DNA from: Nymphaea colorata
Lineage: Eukaryota > Streptophyta > Magnoliopsida > Nymphaeales > Nymphaeaceae
Reading direction: 5' to 3'
Assembly: GCF_008831285.2 (NCBI RefSeq)
Contig: NC_045138.2
Location: 21,733,934-21,797,933 of the forward strand
DNA length: 64,000 nt
Shown: piece after piece, positions 24,701 to 36,518 of the stretch
Position numbering within the stretch: position 1 is the stretch's first letter
Layout: each line of letters begins with the position of its first letter
The notes under the pieces: model-generated
Told to the model about the DNA's origin: nothing
Database searches by the model: none
Seen by the model: the letters and a program-made list of their open reading frames with translations, nothing else
Position numbers and translations under genes: made by a program

Positions 24701-26088
24701 AAAAAAGAAAAAAAAAAAACTACTAGAAAATGCTCCCTGCATTTACAGTTGCCAACAGTGTATGGATCATCCAGATCTGTAGTTTAGGCAAATTATTCAG
24801 GATAAGAGATTTACTGGATAGCAGGATTGAAATGGCATAGCAATGCAGCCAATCAATGGAAGTTTTTTCTCCCTTAAGAACCAAATGGCGAAACTAGATG
24901 GTGATGAAATATATTCCAACCAAACCTATCCCAGAAATAGAATCCCATAAAAGATTTAGAGCAACAAAACTTTCTGCATCTAATTTATAGCAGTAAAGGG
25001 CTTTTCATATTTGTTGATTCAAGATCAACTAGATGAGTTCTTGTCAAAGACTCAAAGCAACAACTGACAAGAAAGATTAGGAATTTTCCTAGACAAATCA
25101 GGTGGTAGTGTAGCAATATCGCCCATAAAATGCATCACCTCGCAAGCTCATAAGTGTTGGATCACCATATGTAATGCACATTCACAGGGGGTACTACATC
25201 ACAATCAGAAATACATTGGTGGACCGTGGATGAAATGACAACAAGTGGTGAACGAATACATAAAAAAACAATTCTGCAAGGAGTAAATCGAATAACAAAT
25301 GATGTTTACCCGAAATGTTTTTGCCTATGATGAAAGCAATCCAAGTGTCCAGTTACAACAGGCACATACACCATAAAAATTCAAATTTTAAACCACATTC
25401 TGCATAAGTATCAATGATTCCCTGATCACTGTAGCCTAATGTAGCCCAAAATCTTAAATTTCTTTCAATAAGTAGAATAGAATCATATCACTCAGCTACA
25501 CAAAGAACAAGTATTCAGGTATGCTATGAACATACGGACAACTACTGTAAGAACAATTTGCTGCTGAGTCAGCGGTATATGGTACCACGGCAGATACATG
25601 CCACTGATCACCGAAGCGAAAGAAGAAGAAAAACTTCAGGAGCCACAACGGGGGCAAAGAACTCACCTTGTCATGAAGCAACATGATGGTGAGCACGTCT
25701 TGCCGAGCTCGCCAATCACAGTACTGAATATCATAACGGGCGACCTCAAGCGCCTGGTTCATGTCCAGGAACTTGCCCTTGGACCGGAAGACCCTCGGCC
25801 TCGGATCCTCCACATCGAAGAGAGGATGCAAGCCACTCTTCTTCTCGATGCTGCTACCATCCACCTCCCCCACCACCGCAAACACGCCTACCCTTACCAC
25901 TCTGCCCCCCTGCAACTTCTTATCACAAGAAATGGGCACAAGGAAGCAGATGAATCGTGAGCTCGCGATCTCACTCAAATTACACTGAAAAAAGATGGTG
26001 GGTAGTCGATGATCACCTTTCTCGAGGAAAATCGAGGCGGCTTGCAGAGAGATATCGGCAGGGATAGCGCAGACAGTGCAGTGGTCAT
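21741..26088 (-). CDS. CAO: Chlorophyllide a oxygenase (chlorophyll b synthesis)
   Basis: Plastid Rieske mononuclear-iron oxygenase converting chlorophyllide a to chlorophyllide b in two oxygenation steps. Nine exons: 26017-26088, 25667-25909, 24415-24519, 24061-24336, 23507-23654, 23072-23256, 22772-22884, 22361-22655 and 21741-21914. Together they encode 536 aa, the usual length. Residues 1 to about 35 form a transit-peptide-like Ser/Arg-rich leader. The regulatory A domain follows and contains the degron-like [10 protein letters not shown] at 94-103, known in this family to destabilise the enzyme when chlorophyll b accumulates. The catalytic part starts near LKNFWYP at 214. The Rieske ligands are C259, H261, C278 and H281 (C-x-H-x16-C-x2-H). 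The mononuclear iron motif is N358-x2-D361-x2-H364-x4-H369. The ATG at 26088 is the first in-frame Met. Intron 8 has a GC donor (AAG|GCAAGT); all others are GT-AG. No lesion is seen. Confidence 0.97.
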
Positions 26089-26110
26089 GACGCTCAGCAA
26101 GAAGGAGAAA

Positions 26111-26131
26111 GAGAGAGAGAGAGAGAGAGAG
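26111..26131. repeat. (GA)n microsatellite in the CAO leader
   Basis: A GA run about 25 bp upstream of the CAO start codon, reading as a CT-rich leader on the coding strand. Such tracts are common in plant 5' untranslated regions. Confidence 0.9.
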
Positions 26132-26260
26132 CAGGGGAAGAGATGGGGGGGAGAGGAGGGAGGATGCGCGCTAAAGAGTGCTGGGAGCGTTTTGTTTGTT
26201 ATTTGCAGATAAGAGGTGGAGAGTTGCCTCCGCGATCTCCGTTGCCCTCCCGCGGCGTGA

Positions 26261-26284
26261 CACGTGGTGGGCGTTTCCACGTGG
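26261..26284 (-). promoter_or_regulatory. Pair of G-boxes upstream of CAO
   Basis: CACGTG at 26261-26266 and the palindrome CCACGTGG at 26277-26284, centred 17 bp apart and about 175-195 bp upstream of the CAO ATG. G-boxes are bound by plant bZIP and bHLH factors such as HY5 and PIFs, which control chlorophyll genes. That these two sites act on CAO is an inference from position. Confidence 0.6.
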
Positions 26285-26299
26285 AGTGGGCAATAGCCA

Positions 26300-27112
26300 C
26301 ATCCTGCCCCCGACAGTGAAACAACGCCGATTTCATCTCCCTCTCTCTCTCCAAAAATCTTGAAGCTCTCGTCCCCCGATTGAAGAGGCTGCCCACCGCA
26401 CTGAGGAAGATACTGAGGATCGATCCCATAGATTTTTCTTATTCACTGCTTCTTTTTCCTGTGGCTGCGGGGACATTGTTTTCAACAGCCCTCCCTAAAA
26501 ATATAATACAGACAAAATTGACAAGTGAAAATTTTCATCTTTTGATTGAGAGGCGGAACTAGTAAGTAATTTTTAAATCATGAGTGAATTTTGTGGTTTT
26601 TATGTCTATTTTTTAATATATTTATTAAGAAAACTGTTTTTGGCTTAAAACCCAAAAAGTTATAAAGCTAGAGTGTATGATATATTCTTTAGAAATATAT
26701 TTCTTAAAAAAATGAAATGAGAAAAATCTTTCAGATTTTCATTTTGACGTGTGTGTGATGACTAAGAAAATAACTCATTCAAACGTGATAGCGTTTGAAC
26801 TTCTGACCTCTTGCTGCTGGGTGCTCCTTCCATGCTTGCTTTAAGAAAGGCTACATTTATGTTCATTCACCACACAGTTTTCACATTATCATTAATATTA
26901 AGCTCTGCCAACAATGGTTAAGTGTTTCTTCAACTGTTAGCAATCAAATGAATTAAAAGCACCGATGAATCAATTGGTTAGTGACAAATATAAATAGCTG
27001 ATTAATCCAACCAAGAAAACCATGGAAGCCCTGATGAAGGTTCGAGAGTAGACAGGAGAGAGTGAAAGGGTTCACTTCAATGTAGACAGGATAGAGTGAA
27101 AGGGTTTAATCT
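26300..27112. other. Intergenic upstream of CAO
   Basis: Distal CAO promoter followed by AT-rich DNA. The open frames here are short and unrecognised. Confidence 0.45.
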
Positions 27113-27353
27113 GACACCCGAAATCCAGGTTCGAGTCCGGCTCAACACCTAAAACCTTAACACGAGCCCAGCCCAATTAAACTAAAAAATATATATATTA
27201 ATCTAAATAATACGTAAGTATAATTAATCATAACAAAATATTATAATTATATTTAAAGATCAATTATTAAAAAAAATCTTATCGGGCTGAATCGAGCTTT
27301 GTCAGGCCCACTCGGGTCGGCCTGATCAGGTCCAAGCCAGGCCAAGTACCGGG
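27113..27353. repeat. GGGC/CAGGCC-rich element with AT-rich core
   Basis: GC-rich arms containing CACCCGAAATCC, GAGCCCAGCCC, TCGGGCTGAATCGAGC and CGGGTACTCGATCC words surround an AT-rich centre (27180-27280). The layout is the same as at 14926-15225. The sequence continues to a GCCCTA end near 27371. No target duplication found. Confidence 0.45.
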
Positions 27354-27624
27354 TACTCGATCCGATGCCCTAGCCTTAATAGTGAGTGGGAGAAAGTTAA
27401 GAAGCATGTATAAACTAATGATGCAAGCCATCTTTTACACTTCAAAAATCGAAGGCCTTTTGAGCTCATTAAAATAAAGATTTGATTATTGACATGTGAA
27501 TAGAGGACTAACGGCAAACGTTTTACTTAGACAACCCCCTTTTAGCCCACAAGCAAGAGACCATTAGGTATTGGTTCATTACTTCAATATCAGTATGATA
27601 CAGATATATAAATTGGGGCTTGCT

Positions 27625-28324
27625 TTAACCGCTTAAGTCATGGGTAGTAGATAGCTAATCACTGGTTTGAATGTCAACGTCAAAGACATTTTCCTTATAG
27701 TGCAAGAGATGGTCACCGATGTGCAAGTTAAAGTACATCAAAGTAGAACCACGAGGCACCAACAAAAGCAGACCAAGTACTTGTATAAGTAAAAGCACAT
27801 TGGGGGTAAGACTCTGAAGCATTTGAAGTAGGCTTAAGGGTAAGGAAAGGGATGGAGGAAGAGATGGGTTTTCAGCTCTCTACCGAGCGATAGAATATTA
27901 AAATACTTCTCTTGTTCATACTCAAATTTGTTGATCATCTTTGGCTGAAAAACAATAGGTTGATTATACTTATTTTTAACCGCTTAAGTCATGGGTAGTA
28001 GATAGCCAATCATTGGTTTGAATGTCAATGTCAAAGACATTTTCCTTGTACTGCATGCAAGAGATGGTCACCGATGTGTAAGTTAAAGTGCATCAAAGTA
28101 GAACCACGATGCACCAACAAAAGCAGACCAAGTACTTGTATAAGTAAAAGCACATTGGGGGTAGAGATGGAGTTGAAGCATTTGAAGTAGGCTTAAGGGT
28201 AAGGAAAGGGATGAAAGAAGAGATGGGGTTTCAGCTCTCTACCGGGTGATAGGATATTAAAATACTTCTTTTGTTCATCCTCAAATTTGTTGATCATCTT
28301 TGGCTGAATTGATTAGACTGATTT
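27625..28324. repeat. Two-copy 351-bp tandem duplication
   Basis: Copy 1 is 27625-27975 and copy 2 is 27976 to about 28324. Both begin TTAACCGCTTAAGTCATGGG and end near CATCTTTGGCTGAA. The copies differ by scattered substitutions and small indels, so the duplication is older than that at 4443-4882. No coding content. Confidence 0.9.
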
Positions 28325-28474
28325 TTATAGTCCAAAGGTATACGTGCAGATTGTCTGTATGTATAATTAATGTTGGTTATTTTTCTTTAACCTCAACTTT
28401 TAACGTTAGTCCAAAGATAATACATGTGATCAAGCATTCTCTTGGTGGCCTTGGTAATATTGAGTCTCTCTCCT

Positions 28475-28478
<4 letters not shown>

Positions 28479-28510
<32 letters not shown>
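28479..28510. repeat. (TC)16 microsatellite
   Basis: An uninterrupted TC run of about 32 bases. Confidence 0.97.
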
Positions 28511-28513
<3 letters not shown>

Positions 28514-28549
28514 AGGTACTCCAATTTTGTTGAATATTAAAAACAAAAC

Positions 28550-28661
28550 GATCCGCAGGCTTATTTATAACTGACAACATCTCAGCAAGTTGTTTGTGAT
28601 GAAAAGATCCGCAGGCTTATTTATAACTGACAACATCTCAACAAGCTGTTTGTGATGAAAA
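28550..28661. repeat. Two-copy 56-bp tandem repeat
   Basis: Copies at 28550-28605 and 28606-28661, each starting GATCCGCAGGCTTATTTATA. The two differ at only two or three positions. No coding content. Confidence 0.93.
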
Positions 28662-30302
28662 GTCACGATTAAACCTTCAAAAGCTGAAACCTTGGCATAC
28701 CAGGTAATACAACTAAGTTGGATATGGTTTCCAAAAAATATATTATAAAGGATAAATACGACCGAACTTGGTTGCCATAACCATTTTTGGAACAGATTTT
28801 CAATTAGCTTTCAGAAACATTTTGCTAAAGTTGGATTTTTGCTATATAAGTATCAAATGATTTTTAGTTCTATGCATTGTTTATGCATATTTTAGTGGAG
28901 CTAAATTGTTTTACAAAGAGGGGTTCATTTAATGGTAAATGATTGTACTGGATCTCAAGAAGAATGAAATATTTATACTGCGAAAAGCATTACTGTGATT
29001 GATCAACAATTTTTCTACATATGTTAGAATAGAATGCTAAAGCTCAATTAGTTTGTCTTGTTGCCATCAGGAAACTTGTTTGTATAGTTTGATAAGTTAC
29101 AATAAACAATGTTATAGACAGTGATTGTTAATGGCTTAATGATATTATCAACGTACATGCTCTTCTAGTGGAATTTCAAAATAAGGCATGTTCCTATAGT
29201 TTCTTCTGAATCTAAGGTATTATGAAGTTCAAACAATTCTATTCAAAAGTTTTACATAAAAATAAATTCAAAGAGTTAGAACAAAAAATTATCCTTACAT
29301 TATGCCACCTAGAAAGGATTTTTTTTTCCCTTATGTTTTTATTGTTATTATAGTGCATTCACCTCTTCACCTAGCAAGGGAGGGATTATTAGATGACCTA
29401 GTGCAATGTCGAAAAGTATTTATAGAAAGGTATAGGTACTACATTTGGAGTATAGTTAATACATATTATATAGTTGAGAACTTACAAATAATGCAATTAA
29501 AAGATTGATCTATAGTGCATGCATGTGTTCTATTTAATGCAACAAACTCATTTTTATTTTCAGGCTATGAAAATGCAATTTCTTCTATATGCCTAGGATA
29601 AAATGTTTCCTCTTGCAATTGAGCCCCCCCGAAAAAAAAAAAAAAAATCAATGTTAAAGGGATAAGAACATAATATGATGAACTGAAATTGAGTTGGAGG
29701 CTTATAGTGTAGTGTCATGGAAGATGAATGAACTCATTAAAGGACAACAATGTTGATAAGTCTTCTTGCATATTATCCTAGAGGTTTTTTTTTGTGGGGA
29801 AATGGTCTCAACACTATTGCGCTTCATATTTTTGATGATGTTGTTAAATAAATAGTTTTTAAGGAATATACTATATGTAATTCAACACAAATAATATAGC
29901 AAATTATAGAGCGGCAAGTTCATTTCAGACTTTAGAATATGGGTCATTCTTTGTACTTTATATGTTACTCAGTACATCAACTATTCACTAATGCCAAGGA
30001 ATGACATGAAAACAATATTTATACTCATTCTTATGTATTGAATTTGATGATAAAATGAGGGTGACTTTGTAACTATCTGAAGGTTCAAATTATAGTAATA
30101 TAAATACCTTGTGATAGGTGTTCTTAGATGATGAATAGGTTGTACATCCACATGCTCACATGAGATCAAATCGATGGAAATTGGAAATATTGTATTCAAG
30201 AGTCAATTTTAGGAATTGTATATTTACCCTTGGTTTAAAGCCAAAGCTTGCTTTACAATGAAAATTAGTTTACCATGGAATACATTAGCAAAAAAAGCTA
30301 AC
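28662..30302. other. Intergenic, AT-rich, no gene seen
   Basis: Very AT-rich; only short frames. A C7/A17 homopolymer junction lies near 29626-29648. Confidence 0.5.
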
Positions 30303-30595
30303 ATAGAGTACATCAAGGAAAACCTAAAGTTATATATGCCTATACGAAGGATTATATATGGGAGGTGAATTGGGGCAACTTCATCATGTCCTTCAGCAAC
30401 ATACTGCCTAAATTCTACATGAAAAATTTCTACAACGTAAACATAGATAAAGAGGTGAATGAAAGTTTATAGGATGCTTTATATGAACCAGTAAGTTTGA
30501 CATGCAAGATATCATTGAGTATGAGATGGCATGGGTGGAAATGTAGCCATTTAGAAGGGAACAACTATATACCCAGGTATTACATAGAAAAGTTC
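30303..30595 (+). pseudogene. Possible decayed coding fragment, unknown family
   Basis: One frame reads about 55 codons without a stop, meets a single TAG near 30471, and continues about 40 codons to a possible splice donor at CCCAG|GTATTA. The conceptual peptide is rich in Trp, Tyr and Asn, with pieces such as KDYIWEVNWGNF and RWHGWKCSHLEGNN that do not look like translated simple repeat. I do not recognise the family. It could be a transposon protein remnant or chance. Confidence 0.25.
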
Positions 30596-31424
30596 TTATC
30601 TTTAATCATTATAATTTAATAATTTTACCTGTTGCTTTTTATAGTATTTCATTTGTGTTTAGATAGGTAGCAGGATAGGTATCGTAGTGTCTGCTCAAAC
30701 TTTAAAGGTTTTGGAATTAAAATTATTAGTCAAATTGTGCAAATAGATGTAAAAAATATTACAAGTGTTTTGCTAATGAATCCATGCTAAAAGAAGTAGA
30801 CTAGAATGTGAAAGGTTGAGTAACCTTGTTTACATTCAATATAGTTTATAACTAAGAAAAGGGTGATAAGTTCATATAAACTTGTTTTATAAGTTAATTT
30901 GCTATTGCATTAACATAGACTTGTCTTATGATCTATATACATTCCTAAAATTTCTCCTGTTTGTTTTTAAGCGTTTGGCAAGAAAGCATAGAACACAAGT
31001 TGATCCCAATTGCATTGAACAAATTCATTTCATGATGTATAAGACTAAGCTTTTCCGTTTACGTGTCACGATATTACGTATATATGCTAAATTGAAGAGT
31101 GTCAGTTGTCATTTTACTTATGACATGTTTTTTATACAAAATGATTTGTTGTTTGTCTTAGTTATTCTGATTTTTCCTTTTTTTATTGTTTCCAATTTTT
31201 TAAAATTTTAACATTAAGAATATGTGTTTTTTTTTTTTTTTTTTTACATTGTGTTGCATTACATGAGTAAGTATTTGACTAATTGCATTATGCAATTTTT
31301 AGCATTGGTTAAAATTGACAAGAATTTTGCATGTGTCAAGATTCTCTAGAACCATATTATGAATTTCATGGCCTTGAAATTAAGAATTTGAGCTACCAAA
31401 AGAGGATAAACAGTTGATAACAAT
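30596..31424. other. Intergenic, AT-rich, no gene assigned
   Basis: A 109-codon plus frame at 30882-31211 is dominated by Phe, Ile and Leu, as AT-rich DNA produces by chance, and has no motif. A run of 19 T lies near 31228. Confidence 0.5.
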
Positions 31425-31874
31425 TAGGGATGTCAACGGATCGAATTCGGATCGGATACATCTTCAATCATATCCGTTTTTTTGGATATTCATATATTCG
31501 GATTCGGATTCAGATTCGAATTCGGATAAAGCAAAGTCATATCCGAATCTGAATCCAAAATCCGATTTTACAATCCGAATCCGATCCGAATCCGATTTTT
31601 ATATTTATATCCAAATCCGAATCCAAATTTTGAACCGGATTTTGCCATTTTTCAAGTATTAGATAGAGGATATTTGCCTAAAACTGAATCCGATGCGAAT
31701 CCGTATCCGATCCGATATTCATGTATATCCGAATCCAAATCGGATCGGATGTCATTTATTAAATCCGAATCCGATCTGATTTCTTAATCGAATATTAAAT
31801 TTTTATCCATATCCGTTTTTTTCGAATCGAATCGATCGGATATCCGATTCAAATCGAATATATTGACATCCCTA
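31425..31874. mobile_element. hAT-type non-autonomous element with perfect 8-bp target duplication
   Basis: A 450-bp element with perfect 12-bp terminal inverted repeats, TAGGGATGTCAA and TTGACATCCCTA. It is flanked on both sides by ATAACAAT (31417-31424 and 31875-31882), an exact 8-bp duplication. The 8-bp duplication and YARNG-type termini are hAT superfamily hallmarks. The interior is not coding: it is a degenerate array of GGATTCGGAT and ATCCGAATCC words arranged on both strands, around a centre containing TTTTGAACCGG. It is the best preserved member of a family also seen at 18842-19370 and 36099-36518. Confidence 0.88.
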
Positions 31875-31882
31875 ATAACAAT

Positions 31883-34638
31883 GGAACCTCAGACGCTGTA
31901 GCAACACCCACAGCGTGTTGTTAGATCTTTCAAATAAAGAACTGTTCGTTTAATTAACCTCATATTCTCTCCCCTCTACGCTTCTTCCTCTTTAATTTTC
32001 AATAGATTGGATCATGATAAGAGGCAGTGGTAGAGGGGGACTTTCTGAAAAAAAAAAATACAATATAAAACTTTAAAAAATTTCTATTCGCCCCCCTGAA
32101 AATTTTGGAAATTATGTAGCGGCCTCACTTATTTTATTTTTTGGGTACTGTTTTTTTTGTTTTTGTTTTTTAAAGCTCGTCTTATTATATTCGAGAAAAA
32201 CCTTACCGTTTCAAACTCCGAAACCTTATTTGCGACTATGAAAAAAGAACCATCTGTCTCTTTTTTTTTTTTTGGGTCTCATAATTAATTTGTTTTCAAT
32301 TGAAATATTTCAATCTATTAAGTCTATGACATGGACTCCATAAATACCTCATTCTAAAAAGTGTAAAATTGGAGTAACAGCGCACTCTCACAAAAATGGC
32401 TAAATGAAAATAAATGCAGTTGTCGTATTCCCTTAAACCATAGTTGGCAAATTCATCAGACCAAGTATCGAATCCCGGAGTGATCGTCCATTTACTGGGT
32501 CAGGTTCATAAGTCAGCCGTGATTGTCAACTAATTACATGAATTCTTTTTTGTCGTGCACTGCTGAATACTGATACACAAATACTCATATTACGTACCAT
32601 TCAATTTTAATTGATGAAAAATAAAAAATCAAACATGATGTTCCGATAAGCCTACTTTTTTCGTCTATTTAAAAAAAAATACACTATAAATAATTTTGAC
32701 CTGACCGGACTGAGTTACTCAAGTAACCCAGTCATCAGCCGATCCGAGTTCAAGTCACTGAATGAGCATTCAATTCTTGAACGTTGATAACTTATACAAT
32801 TATCAACGACAACTGATGCTTATTATGAATGTGGAATTTGTATGGAATTATAAAAAAGAAGATGGTGCCCATAAAAAAAATATAGTGATTAATTTAAACT
32901 TTAGTATCTTATCTACGTGATTAGAAAATTTTAAATTTATTTATTATTTATTGAATGAAAAATTTATTAATAATCATATATACAGCTGAATAATGAATAC
33001 TGGACATGGGGTTTGACTAATGACCTGATTAATGTCACACCGATCTAGATTTCAGACGTCTTTGAATCGGATTCAGTTGTAAATTTAAAAGTCCGATACA
33101 AATTAATCAGATTCGTTTTTATTCAATATAAAGCGGAATTTAAATCCAAATTCTGAACGATCTGGTCCGTTTCCATCCAGTACAAACTTTGCCCCATTAG
33201 GAAAAAAAAGAGAAAAAAAATTAAAGCATAATATTTTTTAAGGCGCGTCTGAAATTTTCCATTATATGACTTGTCTTTTTTAATATGAATTTTCTGCCTC
33301 CGTCTCTGCTAGCTGATAATTACGTAGGCTACCTAAGATGTGAAAGGAAAATAAATACCTTTTTCATGAATGTGGTTCGCTAACTATGAATTTTAACCAC
33401 TTAATGTAATTCGAATAGATATATGTTAGCCTCCATACTAAAGCAGGGAAAAATATATACCTAAGTTTTTTATATTGTAAAAGCCACTCTATAAAAAAAA
33501 TAAGGTACCCGTTACCCTATATTAAATGTCGTTAACATAAGTTGAGTTAATAAGATGATGAGATTAAAATATGAACTTGAATATAAAGAAAAATTTCTTA
33601 TCATCACAATGTATATTAGTCTCTTTAACTATGCAAAATATTATTATTATATTATAATTACTCTTTCATGTCTAACTGTTTTCAAATCGGCTTTTATTAA
33701 CTTTAAATAGCTAGGTAATTACATACTTCATTAATGCTAGAAGGTTATTCAATAAAAGCTTAGTGGTATTCGCAAAATTTCATATATTTCTCTTCTTCTC
33801 TTTCAGAGGTCAAAATCTTAATTTTCCACTAACTTAATGGTTGAGAAAGAAATAAACTTATCAATACTCTTAATTAACCATGTGAAAATTAACTTAGAAA
33901 TCAACACTAAGAAAATAGGTTTTTTTTTTTTGTAATTTAGCTTTTGTACATCGACAAGTTAGCAGTAATTATCCTTTAACTTGTATTAACAATGTTTCAT
34001 TTTCATGTTAGAACAGATATAGTTACAGATGTCGATATGTTCTATTTGGACTGGATATGTACTGAATAGTTATAAAAATCAGTTTTTTAAAAAAAATAGC
34101 ATCTGATTAAAAAAAATCAAATCAGACTCACATTCAAGAAAAAACATCCAATTGAATTTGGATTTGGATATACGTAAGTATTTAATCATATCAGATTCAG
34201 ATTGGCTCTAGTTTTAAACTAATACCATATATCCAATGCCTTTACATTTTGAAACTCATCCATATTAGATTCAAAATTCTGATTAACAAATGAATGTAAA
34301 AAGCAGATTTGGATCATAAAATTGGATTTTGGATATGGATTCGAATATGACTTTTCTTTGTTTGTATTTGAATCTGAATATGTGAATATCCAAAAAAATA
34401 GATACAGTTAAGAGTATATCCAATTCAATTGCGCACCAAGCCTTTAGAGGCCTTTGATGCTCATCGACGCAACAACAGCACCCCCGATGCTTGACAACCC
34501 CTTATTGATGTAATCATCAAAAGATTTCGATTGTTTCCCTCGTTTGAAGGGGAAATTTTACCTCATCCTACAATGAGTTGTGTTTGATAAACTAGAAAAA
34601 GTTTATCTTGAAAAATTTACTGGTGTTTGATGGTTAAG
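31883..34638. other. Intergenic, AT-rich with decayed repeat fragments
   Basis: No gene. 33040-33180 and 34015-34430 contain degenerate GATTCAGAT/ATCCGATT words, probably old pieces of the GGATTCGGAT family without clear ends. Much of the rest is TATA-rich. Confidence 0.5.
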
Positions 34639-34795
34639 CAGGGGCGGAGGGAGAGGGGGGAATCTATATGTATGTTTTAAGAAAATTTAGTTTAATATAT
34701 ATATAAAAATTTTAAAATTTTCAATTTTGGTCACTGTTAAACTTTTGAATCTATAATTGGGTCCCTGAAATGAAAATTTTCTGGCTCCAGCCCTA
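34639..34795. mobile_element. Short hAT-like MITE, CAGGGGCGGAG family
   Basis: About 157 bp, beginning CAGGGGCGGAGG and ending CTCCAGCCCTA, which are imperfect inverted repeats. The flanks TGGTTAAG and TTGCTAAG agree at six of eight positions, suggesting a decayed 8-bp target duplication. No coding content. Related ends occur near 5165, 17556, 39950, 41293 and 53493. Confidence 0.6.
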
Positions 34796-36098
34796 TTGCT
34801 AAGCGAGGAAAGAGGAGAAAAATGGTTGTACGTAACTAACCCTTACAAACGTTTTCATTTTTTAAAAATTTGTGTTTCAATAATCACACAAATATTGTTA
34901 TAATAACCTTTTAAATTAAATAAAAATTTGAAGAAATCCAGCTTTGAAAATTTGGTGGCTGTTTTTTTTTTTTTTTTTTTTTTTTTTGTGCAGAGCTCAT
35001 GGTATTTCGAACGACGATCTGATCAGTGATCACAACGTCGTTGATATTACTGTAAAGAAGTAAATCGAAAATTAATATCTAAGATGCGAAACGGCCAAAG
35101 CTCAATTCCATTTTGACGTGAAACGAAGGCGAACAGAGGCAAAAATGATATCTAAACAGAGCAAGAATCATTCATAATAAACGAAGGCAGCTTTTGTTCT
35201 TTCTTTTGTCATCGTTTGAAGAAGAACATATTTTGATATATTTCCACCAGTAATCAAACGCAGCTGGGATTAGTGCCCATGACACATTGTTGATCAATAA
35301 TTAGGACTTTCCTTATGTTTCTTATTTGATATATTTTGCTTCCAACATGTGGAGATTTGAGGTTTCATCAGTGGGTTCTTCAGTATTGGGCTGAATTGGA
35401 GATTCCAAATATCTTCTGTTCACAACCGTCGAGCAAGATCTGTTACTTTGTTTCTTTAAATTATCCTGCATAACTTTCTCCCCCTCTTTTTTACCCACTC
35501 TTTTTACTGTTTAGTTGAGTGAAGATATCGTTTTGCATGACAATTAATCCATTCATACATGAGGAAAATTTCTGGTGATTGCTATCATTTGTGGTTGGCT
35601 TGAAGATGTTGTCTTCCTTACCTCTCCTGTTGTAAAGAGTGCAAGTTCACCTTTACCAGGTGAGCAAGAGAATTAATCACACCACCTAAGCGAAAGTTGA
35701 AACTCTCATTCTTTCTTTTCTTTTGTTCTTAAGTTTCAAAGTTGCGTCGGTAACAGGTGGTGAAATTTTCACGTGCTTCAACTTGTACATAGGAACCATC
35801 CCTTTTTTAGGGTACACAAGAATATTCTCCTATAAGCCAAACTAGACACACACAACATAAGGCATCCCTTAACCCCAAGGAGGGGTAGTACACTGGATGA
35901 CAAGGCGGTCGTCGCCCATCCATGTGTGCTCCTTCCTTGGACCTCAAAAGAGGCCCGAAGCATGCTCTGTGTCCACGAGGGTGACGGGTACAAAGGGAAG
36001 AGGTAATGGCCTCTCTTTAGGGTGGTCGAAAAAAACTCCACTCACTCACAAAAAACGTAGGGCATCTCAGTCTGCCCGTTTGAGCTATGCCCTTATGG
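34796..36098. other. Intergenic, no gene seen
   Basis: A run of about 25 T lies at 34963-34987. 35780-36090 has overlapping frames on both strands with no recognisable domain. Confidence 0.5.
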
Positions 36099-36518
36099 TA
36101 GGGATGTCAACAGATCATATTCAAATCAGATATATCCTTAATCATATCTGTTTTTTGGATATTCACATATTCTGATTCGAATTCGAATAAAGAAAAGTCA
36201 TTTTCAAATCCGAATCCAAATCCGATTTGAATCTGATTTTTATATTTGCATCTGGATCCGAATCCAAATTTCAAACTGAATTTTTGTCAATTCCAAAAAT
36301 TTAATAGCATGAGATAGAGGATAGTTTTCTAGAAATGAATTTGATCTGAATCCGATCGGATATTTATCTATATTTGAATCAGAATCCAATTGGATGCAAT
36401 TTATTAAATCTGAATCCAATCTCATTTCTTAATCGGATATTAAAATTTTTTCTATGTCTGATTTTTTCAGGTCGGTTCAGTCGATATCCGATTTAAATCG
36501 AATATATTGACGTCCCTA
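36099..36518. mobile_element. Second copy of the GGATTCGGAT hAT-like element
   Basis: A 420-bp element starting TAGGGATGTCAACAGATC and ending ATTGACGTCCCTA. It is collinear with 31425-31874 along its length but more diverged. The flanking 8-mers do not match, so the target duplication has decayed or been lost. Confidence 0.78.
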
